DNA from: BP-464 sp963825415
GTDB taxonomy: Bacteria > Actinomycetota > Thermoleophilia > Solirubrobacterales > Solirubrobacteraceae
Length of the DNA: 64,000 nt
Direction of reading: 5' to 3'
NCBI GenBank assembly: GCA_963825415.1
Contig: CAWGTD010000001.1
Span: 1 to 64,000 of the forward strand
Below, piece by piece: positions 1 through 8,756 of this stretch (positions are counted from its first letter, which is position 1; the number at the start of each line of letters is the position of its first letter). A program made the position numbers and the translations under genes. The notes under the pieces were generated by a model that saw only the letters and a list, made by a program, of their open reading frames with translations, had not been told where the DNA came from and did no database searches.

Positions 1-18
1 AGTCCTCTTCGGCGCACC
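1..18 (+). tRNA. 3' end of a tRNA gene, cut by the window edge
   Basis: Bases 4-8 (CCTCT) fit the 3' half of a T stem, 9-15 (TCGGCGC) the 3' acceptor strand, 16 (A) the discriminator, and 17-18 the first CC of CCA, which is not fully encoded. A rho-independent terminator follows directly, as is usual after a tRNA. The 5' part and anticodon lie outside the window, so the isotype is unknown. Confidence 0.45.
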
Positions 19-26
19 TGGAAAAG

Positions 27-48
27 CCCCGCAAGTGCGGGGTTTTTT
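27..48 (+). terminator. Rho-independent terminator
   Basis: Perfect 6-bp stem CCCCGC / GCGGGG with an AAGT loop (27-42) followed by six T (43-48). It probably ends the transcript of the tRNA at the left edge. It is the only textbook U-tract terminator I see in the window. Confidence 0.85.
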
Positions 49-91
49 CGTGGCCGGCCGGTGGGCCGCTCTACGCGTCCCCCACTACCGC

Positions 92-889
92 TCAAACCTG
101 GAGCTCGCCACCGTCGACGGGGAGCGTGATGCCGGTGATGAAAGCGGCGGCGTCTGAGGCCAGGAACGCCACCGCCAGGGCGATGTCGTCCGCGGTCGCC
201 TCGCGCCCGAGCGGGCGGTCCGGCTGTGCCGTCAACGACTCGTGCAGCCGCGATCCGCGGGCACCCCGCAGTCGTTCGATGCCCGGGGTCGGAACGAGCG
301 AGGGCGCCACGCCCACCACCCTGATTCCGTGCCGGCCGAGCTGCGCCGCGAGCCCGGAGGTGATCCCCCGCACCGCCCACTTGCTCGCGCTGTAGATCCC
401 GCGGCCCCTGAATCCCGCTACGGACGAGATGTTGACGACGACGCCGCCGCGGCCGCCGGCCATCATCGCCTCGGCGGCGGCGCGGCACCCGAGCTGGGTC
501 CCCATGACGTTGATCGCCAACACGCTTTCGATCTCGGCGGGGGTGGCCCGCAGCGGATGGATGTGCGGGAAGACCCCGGCGTTGTTGACCCACACGTCCA
601 CGGCTCCGTAGCGCGCCACGGCCGTCGCCGCGAGCTCCTGCAGCTGCTCCTCGTCGCGCACGTCGACGACCGCGGCCGAAGCCTCACCCGCCCCCGCCCG
701 CTGGAGTTCACGTGCCTGGGCCTCGGCGGCCTCGCCATCGACGTCGGCCAGCACCACGCTGGCCCCTGCCTCGTGGAGCCGCCCGGCGATGGCTGCCCCC
801 AACCCGCGCGCGGCCCCCGTGACGACCGCCGTTCGGCCGTCCAGGCGAAACAGCTCATCCAGCGGGCGTCCGTCGGGCGGAGTGGTCAT
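92..889 (-). CDS. SDR family NAD(P)-dependent oxidoreductase
   Basis: Classical short-chain dehydrogenase of 265 aa with the Rossmann cofactor motif TGAARGLG (residues 24-31), NNAG (102-105), the catalytic Ser in NISSVAG and YSASK (166-170), and the usual C-terminal ITLPVDGGE. It should oxidise or reduce an alcohol/ketone with NAD(P)(H); the substrate cannot be read from sequence. I start it at the ATG at 889, because a longer frame to 940 would run across the start of the divergent SnoaL gene. Only 23 bp separate the two starts. Confidence 0.88.
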   Translation of the reverse strand: MTTPPDGRPLDELFRLDGRTAVVTGAARGLGAAIAGRLHEAGASVVLADVDGEAAEAQARELQRAGAGEASAAVVDVRDEEQLQELAATAVARYGAVDVWVNNAGVFPHIHPLRATPAEIESVLAINVMGTQLGCRAAAEAMMAGGRGGVVVNISSVAGFRGRGIYSASKWAVRGITSGLAAQLGRHGIRVVGVAPSLVPTPGIERLRGARGSRLHESLTAQPDRPLGREATADDIALAVAFLASDAAAFITGITLPVDGGELQV

Positions 890-900
890 CGGCGAGGAGG

Positions 901-906
901 TAGATT
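901..906 (+). promoter_or_regulatory. -10 box of a probably leaderless promoter for the SnoaL gene at 913
   Basis: TAGATT (TANNNT) lies exactly 6 nt before the ATG at 913, the spacing typical of leaderless actinobacterial mRNAs. A GAGGAGG run at 894-900 could instead be a distant ribosome binding site, so the reading is not certain. No good -35 is visible. Confidence 0.4.
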
Positions 907-912
907 CGCGCA

Positions 913-1395
913 ATGGCGGATTCCGAGGGCCTTGACGCACGGCTCGCTCGCCTGTTCGACGAGCGCGACATCGAGCGCGTGCTGGCCCTCTACGGCCGCT
1001 ACGCCGACCACGGACAGCACGAGGCCTTCGTCGAGCTCTTCACCGAGGACGCGGTCATCGAGCTCGTGGGCGGCACGCCGTCCGGCGCCCACGGGGACAA
1101 CCCGCGCTGGGAAGGTCGGGAGCGCATCCGGGAGTACATGGAGGACCCCACGATGCACATGAAGATCGAGGGGCGCTGCATGCATCTGCCCGCGCTCAAC
1201 CTGATCGTCGACGTCGACGGCGACGAGGCGACGGCCGAGAGCTGCTCGCTCGTGCTGCTCCGTGAGGACGGCCAGACCTCGATCTACGGCGCGGGGTTCA
1301 CCCGCTGGGAGCTGGTGAGGACGGACCTGGGTTGGCGAATCAACCGCCGCGTCCGGGTGGCGATCGACGCCCTTCTCGGAAGCTCGGAGACCTGA
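913..1395 (+). CDS. SnoaL/NTF2-fold protein
   Basis: A 160-aa protein of the SnoaL-like (NTF2 cone) superfamily: an N-terminal helix with ALYGRYADHG, the FTEDAVIE strand, GRERIREYM, and alternating strands ending with WRINRRVRVAID. Members are small isomerases, cyclases, hydrolases or non-catalytic partners, with the ligand bound inside the cone. It is divergent from an SDR gene 23 bp away and convergent with the CitE-like gene (7 bp gap). It is one of seven SnoaL-fold genes in the window. Its substrate is unknown. Confidence 0.8.
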   Translation: MADSEGLDARLARLFDERDIERVLALYGRYADHGQHEAFVELFTEDAVIELVGGTPSGAHGDNPRWEGRERIREYMEDPTMHMKIEGRCMHLPALNLIVDVDGDEATAESCSLVLLREDGQTSIYGAGFTRWELVRTDLGWRINRRVRVAIDALLGSSET

Positions 1396-1402
1396 CAGCC
1401 CG

Positions 1403-2290
1403 CTACGACTCCGGCTGACCGCCGCGCTCGAGGGTGCGATCGGCGATCCGCACGAACGCTCCTTCGACCAGCCAGCCCTCGTAGGTGTCCGAGCCGCTGC
1501 CCGCGGCGACCGCACGGTCGTAGACATCGCGCACGGCACGCGCGAAAGCGAGGTCCTCCTCGGCCGGCCGCCACGCCTCGTCGACCCGCGGTACGGCCGC
1601 CCCCGAGCCGACGATCATGGCGTCGTAGCCGAGGGCGAACAGACGGCGCATCTCGCGGACGTGACCCTCGTGATCGGTCGCGGCGACCCACGGCAGCGTG
1701 ACGAGCTCGAGCCCGGCCGCTCGCGCGTGCAGGACGAGCAGCGAATGCACGTGCTCGGCCACCAGGGGCGGGCGGAAGCTGCCGCCCGCGATGCCCTGGG
1801 TCCCGATGCTGAGGGTGAAGTCGGCCTGGCCGAAGAGGATGCCGTCGATCCGCGGGCTCGCGCTGACGATCTCGCCTAGCCGGAGCACCGCCGCGGCGGT
1901 CTCGATCAGCACGTAGAGCCGGCGGCTGCCGGCCGGAAGGCCGTGCTCGCGCTCCAGGCTCGCCAGCGCGGCGTGGGCCTCCACCACTGCCTCGGGCCCG
2001 GTCAGCAGCGGGAGGATCAGCCGGTCGAACAGGGGGGCACAGCGGGCGACGTCGGCCGCCCAGTGCTCGCTGCCCACGACGTTGACGCGCAGCAGCGTCG
2101 GGCGCCCCCCGTGCGCTGCCTGCTCGGCGAAGGAGTGCGCCGCCTCGCGCGCGTCGGCCTTGTTCGCCTCGAGCACCCCGTCCTCGAGGTCGAGGAAGAG
2201 CCCGTGGGCGGGCGAGTCGGCGAGCGCGGCGAGCGCGTCGGGGCGGTCCGCGGCCGCGTAGTGGTAGTGGCGCGCCTGCTGTCCGGACAT
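1403..2290 (-). CDS. HpcH/HpaI aldolase / citrate lyase beta-like (CitE) protein
   Basis: A 295-aa TIM-barrel lyase of the CitE/malyl-CoA lyase type. Family motifs are visible: FLDLEDGVLEANK (Mg-binding acidic residues), RVN followed by GSEHW, YVLIETAAAV, and GILFGQADFTLSIG. The family cleaves or forms C-C bonds of 3-hydroxyacyl-CoA or 2-oxoacid-aldol substrates. The ATG at 2290 overlaps the stop of the EthD-like gene (TGATG), so the two are co-translated. As the last gene of the hyuBA operon it may cleave the product made by the carboxylase-like pair (inference). Confidence 0.8.
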   Translation of the reverse strand: MSGQQARHYHYAAADRPDALAALADSPAHGLFLDLEDGVLEANKADAREAAHSFAEQAAHGGRPTLLRVNVVGSEHWAADVARCAPLFDRLILPLLTGPEAVVEAHAALASLEREHGLPAGSRRLYVLIETAAAVLRLGEIVSASPRIDGILFGQADFTLSIGTQGIAGGSFRPPLVAEHVHSLLVLHARAAGLELVTLPWVAATDHEGHVREMRRLFALGYDAMIVGSGAAVPRVDEAWRPAEEDLAFARAVRDVYDRAVAAGSGSDTYEGWLVEGAFVRIADRTLERGGQPES

Positions 2291-3102
2291 CACCGCAGCT
2301 CGTCCACGTAACGGTCGGTTCCGGGAACGGTCGGCACGAAGGGCGCCACGAGCGCGAGCGTCCCGTGTCCCCCGGTCTCGACCAGTTCTGCCTCGTCCCC
2401 GAAGCGAGCGGCCCAGTCCGTCCGCGGATCCTCTTCCAGGAACCAGAGGACCAGCCGCCTCCCTTCAGGCACCTCGGCATTGTCGAACCACAGCTCGCCC
2501 TCGGGCCACGGCCGCGGGGCGAAGACGACGCACTGGCCGGCTCGCGCGTCGACAAGTCGGCGCGGCAGGTGCTCCTGGATCAGCCAATCGCCCAACCCGG
2601 CGCCTGCGCCGTCGACGACCTCGAGCACCAGCCCGGCGTAGGGGTGGTCGAGCGCGTGCAGCTCGGTGGGACCGGAAGGCTCGGCTCGCACCGCCCCGCA
2701 GAGGTCATAAAACGCCGTGTGGATGTGCGTGCGGTCGTCGAACATCCGGCCCTCCTCGCGCAGTCGCGCGACCGCCACGCCGAGCCACGCCCACTGGTCG
2801 TCCCAGTGATCGGCCGTGGTCCAGTATGTCCCGAGGTAACAGCCGTCAGTGACTGGGTCGGCGATCGGCGAATCCGCGGGAGCGCGCAACGCCCGCAGTT
2901 CCCGGGTCGCGACCCAGCGCCGACCCGCGAACCACCACGGCATCGCCAGGGCGCCGGTCGAGTAGTAGTGGTCGTCCTCGTACCAGCGGTTGTAGCGCCG
3001 CTCGTGGCCGGGATGGGGCTCGACCAACGAGATGAACGCGCTGCCCAGCGCGCTGCGGGTCCCCCCGGTCCCCGCGAGCTGCGCGTAGGCCTGCGGAGCC
3101 AC
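2290..3102 (-). CDS. EthD-like (dimeric alpha/beta barrel) hypothetical protein
   Basis: A 270-aa protein I can only place loosely. The N-terminal NRWYEDDHYYSTGALAMPWW region resembles dimeric ferredoxin-fold (EthD/DUF4286-like) proteins; a second half with similar strand content suggests an internal duplication. There is no signal peptide and no clear catalytic motif. The start is GTG, 3 bp after the hyuA stop. Its position between hyuA and a CitE-like lyase suggests a role in the same catabolic route. Confidence 0.5.
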   Translation of the reverse strand: MAPQAYAQLAGTGGTRSALGSAFISLVEPHPGHERRYNRWYEDDHYYSTGALAMPWWFAGRRWVATRELRALRAPADSPIADPVTDGCYLGTYWTTADHWDDQWAWLGVAVARLREEGRMFDDRTHIHTAFYDLCGAVRAEPSGPTELHALDHPYAGLVLEVVDGAGAGLGDWLIQEHLPRRLVDARAGQCVVFAPRPWPEGELWFDNAEVPEGRRLVLWFLEEDPRTDWAARFGDEAELVETGGHGTLALVAPFVPTVPGTDRYVDELR

Positions 3103-3105
3103 CCG

Positions 3106-5238
3106 TCAGCCGACGTCCACGACGATGGTCCCGAAGCCGTCCACCCGGGCGACGTCGCCCTGCCGCAGCACCAGGGTGGTGTCGACGTACTCCACCACCG
3201 CCGGCCCGGCGATCTCCGCGCCGGGCGCGAACTGTGCCCCGTCGTAGAGCGGCGTGGGCTGGGCCTCGAGCCCGTGCTCGTACCAGATGACCGGTCGCTC
3301 GCCCTTGGGCTCGAGGGGCGGCGGGCTGCCGCCGTTCGACCCGCCGCCGCCGTGGCGCGAGGCGAGCGAGAAGTCGCTGATCCGGGCCCGCCCGCGGACG
3401 CGCATCGCGGTCAGCGCGAAGCCGGCCCCGGAGAAGCCGCTGTTGGCACCGAAGAGCCGCTCGTACTCGCGCTCGAAGGCCGCGACGAGCTGTTCGCTGG
3501 AGCCGTCGTCGTAGGCGCCGGTCGGCGCGAGGACCGCGACCTGGTTGACCTGCTGCGTGTAGCGCATGTCGACCTCGCGCTCCATGTCGACCATGTCGCT
3601 CCCGATGCCCTGCCCCTCCATCGCCTGGCGGATCTTGTCCTCGAGCTCGTTCCAGCTCGAGTTGAGCTCATCGGCGCTGAACGGGTGCTTGAGCGCCTTG
3701 GCGGTCTCGGACACGACGATCGCATCCGCCGAGGCGATGCCGAACGCCGACCAGCCTGAGGCGAGATCGGACAGCGGGACTACCACTCGGGTGATGCCCA
3801 GCTCGCGGGCGATCGCCGTCGCGTGGACGGGCCCGGCCCCCCCGTAGGCGTACATCGTGTAGTCGCGCGGGTCGTAACCCTGCTGCACGCTCGCCAGACG
3901 GATCGCGTCGGCCATCTGGTTGTCGACGATCCGCGCACCGGCGGCCGCGGTCTCCTGCGCGCTGAAGCCCAGCGGCGCACCTGCCTCCTCCAGGGCCTTG
4001 ACAGAGGCGTCCGTGCCGAGCGCGATGTCGCCGCCCAGGAAGTACTCGGCGTTGAGGTAGCCGAGGACGAGGTCGGCGTCGGTCACCGTCGCGCGGGTGC
4101 CGCCGCGGCGGTAGGCCGCCGGGCCGGGACGCGCGCCCGCACTCTCCGGGCCGACGCGCAGCGTGGCGGTGTCGGGATCGAAGCGGATGATGCTGCCGCC
4201 GCCGGCGCCCACGGACCGCACGTCCAGGGTCGGGACGAAGTACTCGTACTGCTCGTAGCGGATCGACGCGCGCGCCAGTGGCTCGCCGTTGCGGATCACG
4301 CCGACGTCGAAGGTCGTGCCCCCCATGTCGGTGGTGATGACGTCGGCGGGCGTCGCCCCGCCGGCGACATCGGCCTCGGCGCGGTTGAGCTTGCCGGCGC
4401 CGATCAGGCCCGCCACCGGGCCCGATCCGATCGTGAGCAACGGCATGTGCCGTGAGTAGGTCGAGTCGATCAGACCGCCCGAGCAGCTCATGATGTGCAG
4501 CGTCTCGTGGTATCCGAGCTCGACGAGGTCGCCCTCCAGCGCCCGGAGGTAGTTGCTCATCGCCGGGCCGATGAGCGAGTTGACGACCGTGGCGACGGTC
4601 CGCTCGTACTCGCCGGTACGGGGGATGACCTCCGAGGAGACCGAGACGAACGCGGCGGGCGCCTGCTCGAGGATGAGCTCGCGGACGCGGAGCTCGTGGG
4701 CGGGATTGCTGACCGACCAGAGCAGCGAGATCGCGTACGCCTCGACGCCCGCGGCAACCAGCCGGGCGATCGCCTCGCGGCAGCTGTCCTCGTTGAGCTC
4801 CACCACGGCGTTGCCGTCGAACGCAACCCGCTCGTCGACCTCCTCGACGAGCCCCTTGGGGACGAGCGGCTCGGGCTTGGTCTGCGCGGCCACGTGCGCC
4901 ATGTACTGCGGAGGCATGCCGGTGAGCCGGCCCCCGGCGTCCATCGCGAACATGACGTCGCCGTGCCCGCGCGTGGTGAGCAGCCCGACCTTCGCCGTGC
5001 GCCTCTCGACCAGGGCGTTCGTGCCGACGGTGCACCCGTGGTAGATCCGCGAGTCCCGGACGAGGTCTTCGAGCGACGAGTCGAGGCGGCGCGCCACGTC
5101 GCGCATCGAGTCCACGAACCCGGTCTGGAAGTCGGGAGGCGTGGACGGCGCCTTGCCGAGCGTGACGGTGCCGGCGTCGTCGATGACGATGCAGTCGGTG
5201 AACGTGCCACCGATATCGATGCCGATCAGGTAACCCAT
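3106..5238 (-). CDS. hyuA: Hydantoinase/oxoprolinase A family protein (HyuA; acetone carboxylase beta-like)
   Basis: A 710-aa protein with the ASKHA-type ATP-binding start IGIDIGGTFTDCIVID (about residues 5-20), NALVERR, GLLTTRGHGD, and the second phosphate motif TDMGGTTFDVGVI, followed by GAGGGSIIRFD. The family couples ATP hydrolysis to hydantoin or 5-oxoproline opening or, with a HyuB partner, to carboxylation of ketones (acetone, acetophenone). It follows hyuB by 35 bp and should form a complex with it in the cytoplasm. The fused zinc ribbon in the partner favours a carboxylase role, but this is inference. Confidence 0.9.
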   Translation of the reverse strand: MGYLIGIDIGGTFTDCIVIDDAGTVTLGKAPSTPPDFQTGFVDSMRDVARRLDSSLEDLVRDSRIYHGCTVGTNALVERRTAKVGLLTTRGHGDVMFAMDAGGRLTGMPPQYMAHVAAQTKPEPLVPKGLVEEVDERVAFDGNAVVELNEDSCREAIARLVAAGVEAYAISLLWSVSNPAHELRVRELILEQAPAAFVSVSSEVIPRTGEYERTVATVVNSLIGPAMSNYLRALEGDLVELGYHETLHIMSCSGGLIDSTYSRHMPLLTIGSGPVAGLIGAGKLNRAEADVAGGATPADVITTDMGGTTFDVGVIRNGEPLARASIRYEQYEYFVPTLDVRSVGAGGGSIIRFDPDTATLRVGPESAGARPGPAAYRRGGTRATVTDADLVLGYLNAEYFLGGDIALGTDASVKALEEAGAPLGFSAQETAAAGARIVDNQMADAIRLASVQQGYDPRDYTMYAYGGAGPVHATAIARELGITRVVVPLSDLASGWSAFGIASADAIVVSETAKALKHPFSADELNSSWNELEDKIRQAMEGQGIGSDMVDMEREVDMRYTQQVNQVAVLAPTGAYDDGSSEQLVAAFEREYERLFGANSGFSGAGFALTAMRVRGRARISDFSLASRHGGGGSNGGSPPPLEPKGERPVIWYEHGLEAQPTPLYDGAQFAPGAEIAGPAVVEYVDTTLVLRQGDVARVDGFGTIVVDVG

Positions 5239-5273
5239 GGAACCTTGGCTTCTCTCTCTACGGGGGGCGGGAA

Positions 5274-7601
5274 CTAGGCGAGCGCGAACTCGCTGACGGG
5301 CGGCTCGCTGCGGCGAACCACCTCGACTGACATGAGCGTCTGGCAGCCAGGGCAGCAGTAGCGACGCAGCACCATGTCCTCGTCGAGGAAGTGCTGCGGG
5401 TCGATGACGTGCGGCAGCAGCGTGAGCGGCTGGGTGTCCGCCAGCAGGCCTGCCTTGTAGTTGCCGCGGTAGTCGGCAATCGCGTGGTCGCAGCGGTTGC
5501 AGGCCAGGATGCGGTGGCCCTCGTGGTCGCGCACGTTCAGGTACTCGTGGACGGAGAACTCGGGGTCGCCCGTGGCTTCACTCGACAGCTCGACGGGCTC
5601 GATGTCGGCGATCTCGCCGACCGGCCGCCATTCGGCGCGCGCCGCGCGCTCGGCCGCACGCAGCCGGTCGGTCTCGGTGGCGTCGACCGCGCCGTCCTCT
5701 CCCACGGCGACGCCGTAGAGCGACGCCGCCGCCTCGCGCGAGACATAGCCGTTGGCCACGTCGCGCTCGACGTGCTCCGGCTCGCGCTCGATCGGGTCGC
5801 CGTAGCCGCCCCCGCCGGTGAACGTCGTCTCGAGGACGTCGCCGGTTCCGAGTGGGGTGCCGTTGGACTTGCCGCGCAACAGGACGCGCTCGTCGGACTG
5901 GATCGCGTCGATGTGCTCGGGGACACGCTTCTGGGCGAACGTGTCCTCGATGTCGGTGCCGGTCGCCATCAAATAGCGCGACGAGGGCGAGGGGTAGCCG
6001 CCGTAGATGCCGGGGCCGCCGTGGGTCGACACGCTCTGGCCGCCGGTGTTGGTCACCACCGAGATCGACTGGGCGCGATACGGCGTGACGCCGAACTCCA
6101 TGCCGGTGCCACCGCGCCAGGTGCCGGCGCCGGCGCCGTCGATCAACTCGCGGCGGTACAGGTAGAGCACGGGGTACCACTGCTCGCTGCCCTCGACGTT
6201 GAGCAGCTTGATGAGCGGGCTCCAGGCCGGGCCGCTGGTGTCGACGCCGTCCTTGTAGGAGCGCGCGCCGGATCCCATCGCGACCGGGTCCATCAGCGCC
6301 TGGCCGAAGTAGTTGCCGCGGTCGTCGAAGCCCTCGAAGACCAGCAGCGGCCACTCCGGGCCCGCCACGACGACGTCCTGCTTGAACTCGGGCACGGTCG
6401 ACAGCATGCGGCTGAAGATGTTCATCAGCGCGTCCTGGTGGCAGAGGATGTTCATCACGCCGCCGCTGACCGGGGCCGGATAGTCCGCGCAGGTCAGCAG
6501 CCCGGGCGTCGGCTCGAAGTCGATCTGGCGCTCGGCGCCGCCGAGGGCGAACATGTGCTCATACAGCGCCGTGACCGCGACGACACCCATCAGCGAGCCC
6601 TTGAAGCCGGTGAACACGAAGTTGTTGGGCCCGTCGACCTGGGGGTCGGTCCCCTCGTTGGTGACCCGGATGCGATCGCCGCGCTTCTCGACGTTGACCT
6701 GCATCCGGTAGGTCGCCCGGTCACCGGGCAGCTTCTCGTCGAAGTACCGGACCTCCGACCACGTCCCGTCGGGGATGGCGCTCAGCTTGTCGGCGAACGA
6801 GCGCTGGGCGTTGTCGAGGATCCGGTTCATCGCGGCCTTGACGGTGCCGGCGCCGAACTGCTCGCAGGTCTGCTGCAGCTGTTCGACCGCGAAGCGGCAG
6901 CCGGCCATCTGCGCGCGCAGGTCGAGCGCCAGGAGGTCGGGCACGCGCGACTGCCGCAGGTACATGCGCTCGAGGTCCGTCCGGAGCTTGCCTCGCTCCA
7001 CGAGCTTGAACGGGCTGAAGACGATCGGGTCGTGGAAGACGTCGATCGCGTTCTGCGGCCAGCCGCCCGGGACCACGCCGCCGAGGTCGTACTGATGCCC
7101 TGCGCTGGAGATCCAACCGAAGACCTTGCCGTCGACGAAGAGCGGCTGGACGATGTTGACGTCCATCTGGTGGGTGGCGCCAATCCAGGGATCGTTGGAG
7201 AGAAAGACATCCCCCTCCTCGATTCCCGGCTCCTCGCTGAGTCGCTCGAGGATGTAGCGGACGACCATGGGCGAGCCCGACGCGATGAACTGCAGGAACG
7301 GCGCGTTCATGGCGATCTCGCCGGTCTCGGTCATGATGCACATGTTGAAGTCGAGCGACTGGAACACCGGCGAGCCGGAGATCCGCGTCAGCATCTCGCC
7401 GTGGGCGATGTTGATCGTCCACAAGCGATTGCGGATGACCTCGAACGTCACCGGGTCGAGGTCCGCGTCGACCTCGGTGTGAAGCTCGACGCTCGGGGAA
7501 ATGAGCTCCTCCCAGCCAGGCGCGGGCCGGTAGCTGTGGAGGTTGCCGTCCCAGTTGACGTCGCTCGGGACGGCGGTTGTCGCTTCCATCACATCAGACA
7601 T
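5274..7601 (-). CDS. hyuB: Hydantoinase/oxoprolinase B family protein with C-terminal zinc ribbon (acetone carboxylase alpha-gamma-like)
   Basis: A 775-aa HyuB protein. The body carries family features: DPVTFEVIRNRLW near residue 50, FLSNDPWIGATHQMDV, GGTGMEFGVTPY, GGGGYGDP. An extra tail holds CNRC (701-704) and CCPGC (749-753), a zinc-ribbon pattern like the separate gamma subunit of acetone carboxylases. First gene of a hyuB-hyuA-EthD-CitE operon. A promoter with a TetR-type palindrome in its spacer lies upstream (7640-7668). A GAGG ribosome site sits about 10 nt before the ATG. Confidence 0.9.
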   Translation of the reverse strand: MSDVMEATTAVPSDVNWDGNLHSYRPAPGWEELISPSVELHTEVDADLDPVTFEVIRNRLWTINIAHGEMLTRISGSPVFQSLDFNMCIMTETGEIAMNAPFLQFIASGSPMVVRYILERLSEEPGIEEGDVFLSNDPWIGATHQMDVNIVQPLFVDGKVFGWISSAGHQYDLGGVVPGGWPQNAIDVFHDPIVFSPFKLVERGKLRTDLERMYLRQSRVPDLLALDLRAQMAGCRFAVEQLQQTCEQFGAGTVKAAMNRILDNAQRSFADKLSAIPDGTWSEVRYFDEKLPGDRATYRMQVNVEKRGDRIRVTNEGTDPQVDGPNNFVFTGFKGSLMGVVAVTALYEHMFALGGAERQIDFEPTPGLLTCADYPAPVSGGVMNILCHQDALMNIFSRMLSTVPEFKQDVVVAGPEWPLLVFEGFDDRGNYFGQALMDPVAMGSGARSYKDGVDTSGPAWSPLIKLLNVEGSEQWYPVLYLYRRELIDGAGAGTWRGGTGMEFGVTPYRAQSISVVTNTGGQSVSTHGGPGIYGGYPSPSSRYLMATGTDIEDTFAQKRVPEHIDAIQSDERVLLRGKSNGTPLGTGDVLETTFTGGGGYGDPIEREPEHVERDVANGYVSREAAASLYGVAVGEDGAVDATETDRLRAAERAARAEWRPVGEIADIEPVELSSEATGDPEFSVHEYLNVRDHEGHRILACNRCDHAIADYRGNYKAGLLADTQPLTLLPHVIDPQHFLDEDMVLRRYCCPGCQTLMSVEVVRRSEPPVSEFALA

Positions 7602-7639
7602 CGTCTCGACCTCATGCAGTAGCCGGGGCTGAAGGGACG

Positions 7640-7668
7640 AATCTATCGACCGTCCGGTTGGTAAGCAA
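7640..7668 (-). promoter_or_regulatory. Promoter of the hyuBA operon with TetR-type operator (site A)
   Basis: Read on the minus strand: -35 TTGCTT (7668-7663), a 17-bp spacer, -10 TAGATT (7645-7640). The spacer holds the palindrome CGACCGTCCGGTTGGTAA (plus strand 7647-7664), matching TTACCGACCGGTCGGTAA at 14 of 18 positions by eye. A repressor bound here would block RNA polymerase. The leader to the hyuB ATG is about 32 nt. Confidence 0.65.
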
Positions 7669-7694
7669 GTGAAGTGGGCGCCGCGCCGAGCCGG

Positions 7695-8645
7695 TCACTG
7701 CACGCCCAGCTGCTCGTCGTAATGGGCCTCGATGAGCCGGACGAGCCGGGCCATCGTGTCGTTGAACGGCGTCGGCACTCCCACCTGCCGGCCCTGGCGG
7801 CCGATGGCGCCGTTGAGGGTGTCGATCTCCGTGACCCGACGGGCGAGCACGTCGCCGCCCATCGAGGCGACGTGGTTGCCGACCGCGTTCCACACCTCGA
7901 AGGCATGGCGGCGTGAGGCCTCGGCGTCGAGCGGGATGCCCGAGGCGTTGGCCACCGCGACGACCTCCTCGCAGATGCCCGCGAGCAGCGGCTCCATCTC
8001 GGCGAACCCCGAAATGAGCCCGATCGGTAGCCGCGTGATCGCCACGGCCGGGGCGATCGGGCAGGCCACGGTGAGCTTGCCCCACACGACGGCGTCGACG
8101 TCGCGTCGTGCCGTGGTGTTGATGGTGGCGCCGTTGAGGACCTCCGCGACGAGTTCGGCGTTGCCGAACGAGGCGGGGTCCGACGTGCCGACGTACGTCG
8201 CGCCGCCGCCCTCCCACGCCGTCGGGGTCAGCTCGATGTGGCCGGGCTGCTGGATGGTGGCGCCGATCTCGGTGACGCCGTAGACGATTTTGCCCGGCGG
8301 CACCGCACGCGCGATGACCTCCGGGTTGCCCAGCCCGTTCTGGAGCGAGCACGCCAGCGTGCGCTCACCGATCAGCGGTGCCGCATCGGCCACCGCGGTT
8401 GGAGTCGACGGGCCCTTGCACCAGAACATCACGAAGTCGGCCTCGCCGACCTCCGCGGGGTCGGTCGTCGCCTGCGGACGGGCGAGGCGTTCACGGCCCT
8501 CGCAGGTCATGCGCAGCCCGTGCTCGCGCACGGTGTCCACATGGTCGCGCCAGACGTCGACAAGCCACACGTCGTGACCGGCCTCGGAGAGCAGCCCCCC
8601 GAACAACGAGCCCATCGAACCGGCGCCAACGATCCCGACCTTCAT
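7695..8645 (-). CDS. Ketopantoate reductase family protein (ApbA/PanE-like)
   Basis: A 316-aa NADPH-dependent reductase of the 2-dehydropantoate 2-reductase family. It has the Rossmann motif GAGSMG (7-12), CSLQNGLGN, the presumed catalytic Lys in WGKL, and a helical C-terminal domain. In catabolic islands such proteins often reduce other 2-oxo or 3-oxo acids, so a role in pantothenate synthesis is not certain. The ATG follows a strong GGGAGGG ribosome site. Its own TetR-type operator lies upstream (site B), so it is probably a monocistronic unit of the local regulon. Confidence 0.85.
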   Translation of the reverse strand: MKVGIVGAGSMGSLFGGLLSEAGHDVWLVDVWRDHVDTVREHGLRMTCEGRERLARPQATTDPAEVGEADFVMFWCKGPSTPTAVADAAPLIGERTLACSLQNGLGNPEVIARAVPPGKIVYGVTEIGATIQQPGHIELTPTAWEGGGATYVGTSDPASFGNAELVAEVLNGATINTTARRDVDAVVWGKLTVACPIAPAVAITRLPIGLISGFAEMEPLLAGICEEVVAVANASGIPLDAEASRRHAFEVWNAVGNHVASMGGDVLARRVTEIDTLNGAIGRQGRQVGVPTPFNDTMARLVRLIEAHYDEQLGVQ

Positions 8646-8665
8646 CCGCCCTCCCGGGTGCTAGT

Positions 8666-8688
8666 CGTCTGACTGGTCGGTAAGCATA
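8666..8688 (-). promoter_or_regulatory. -10 box and TetR-type operator (site B) upstream of the PanE-like gene
   Basis: On the minus strand a -10 TATGCT (8688-8683) is followed directly by the palindrome at 8666-8683 (plus strand CGTCTGACTGGTCGGTAA, 13 of 18 matches to TTACCGACCGGTCGGTAA). The -35 is weak. The same TATGCT-then-palindrome layout recurs at 12551-12578, 21652-21681 and 61293-61319. Confidence 0.55.
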
Positions 8689-8712
8689 CGCGGCCCGGAC
8701 CCACCCAATCGG

Positions 8713-8728
8713 GCGGAGTTCACTCCGC
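8713..8728. other. Perfect 16-bp inverted repeat between divergent genes
   Basis: GCGGAGT-TC-ACTCCGC is a perfect palindrome with a 2-nt centre in the 111-bp spacer between the PanE-like gene and the TetR gene. It is unlike the ACCG-type operators on either side, so it may serve another regulator or form a small hairpin. Its function is not known. Confidence 0.4.
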
Positions 8729-8736
8729 GGGACCGG

Positions 8737-8754
8737 TTACTGTCCGGTCGGTCA
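8737..8754. promoter_or_regulatory. TetR-type operator (site C) at the TetR start
   Basis: TTACTGTCCGGTCGGTCA matches TTACCGACCGGTCGGTAA at 15 of 18 positions by eye and ends 2 bp before the ATG at 8757. A TACTGT hexamer within it could be a -10. The position suggests autorepression by the TetR protein encoded next. Confidence 0.55.
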
Positions 8755-8756
8755 CG

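Noticed and set aside
5391..7622. A 743-codon open frame on the plus strand opposite hyuB
   Set aside because: In GC-rich DNA the strand opposite a real gene stays open. Its translation is Asp/Val/Arg/Leu-rich with no family motif, while the minus strand encodes a full HyuB protein.
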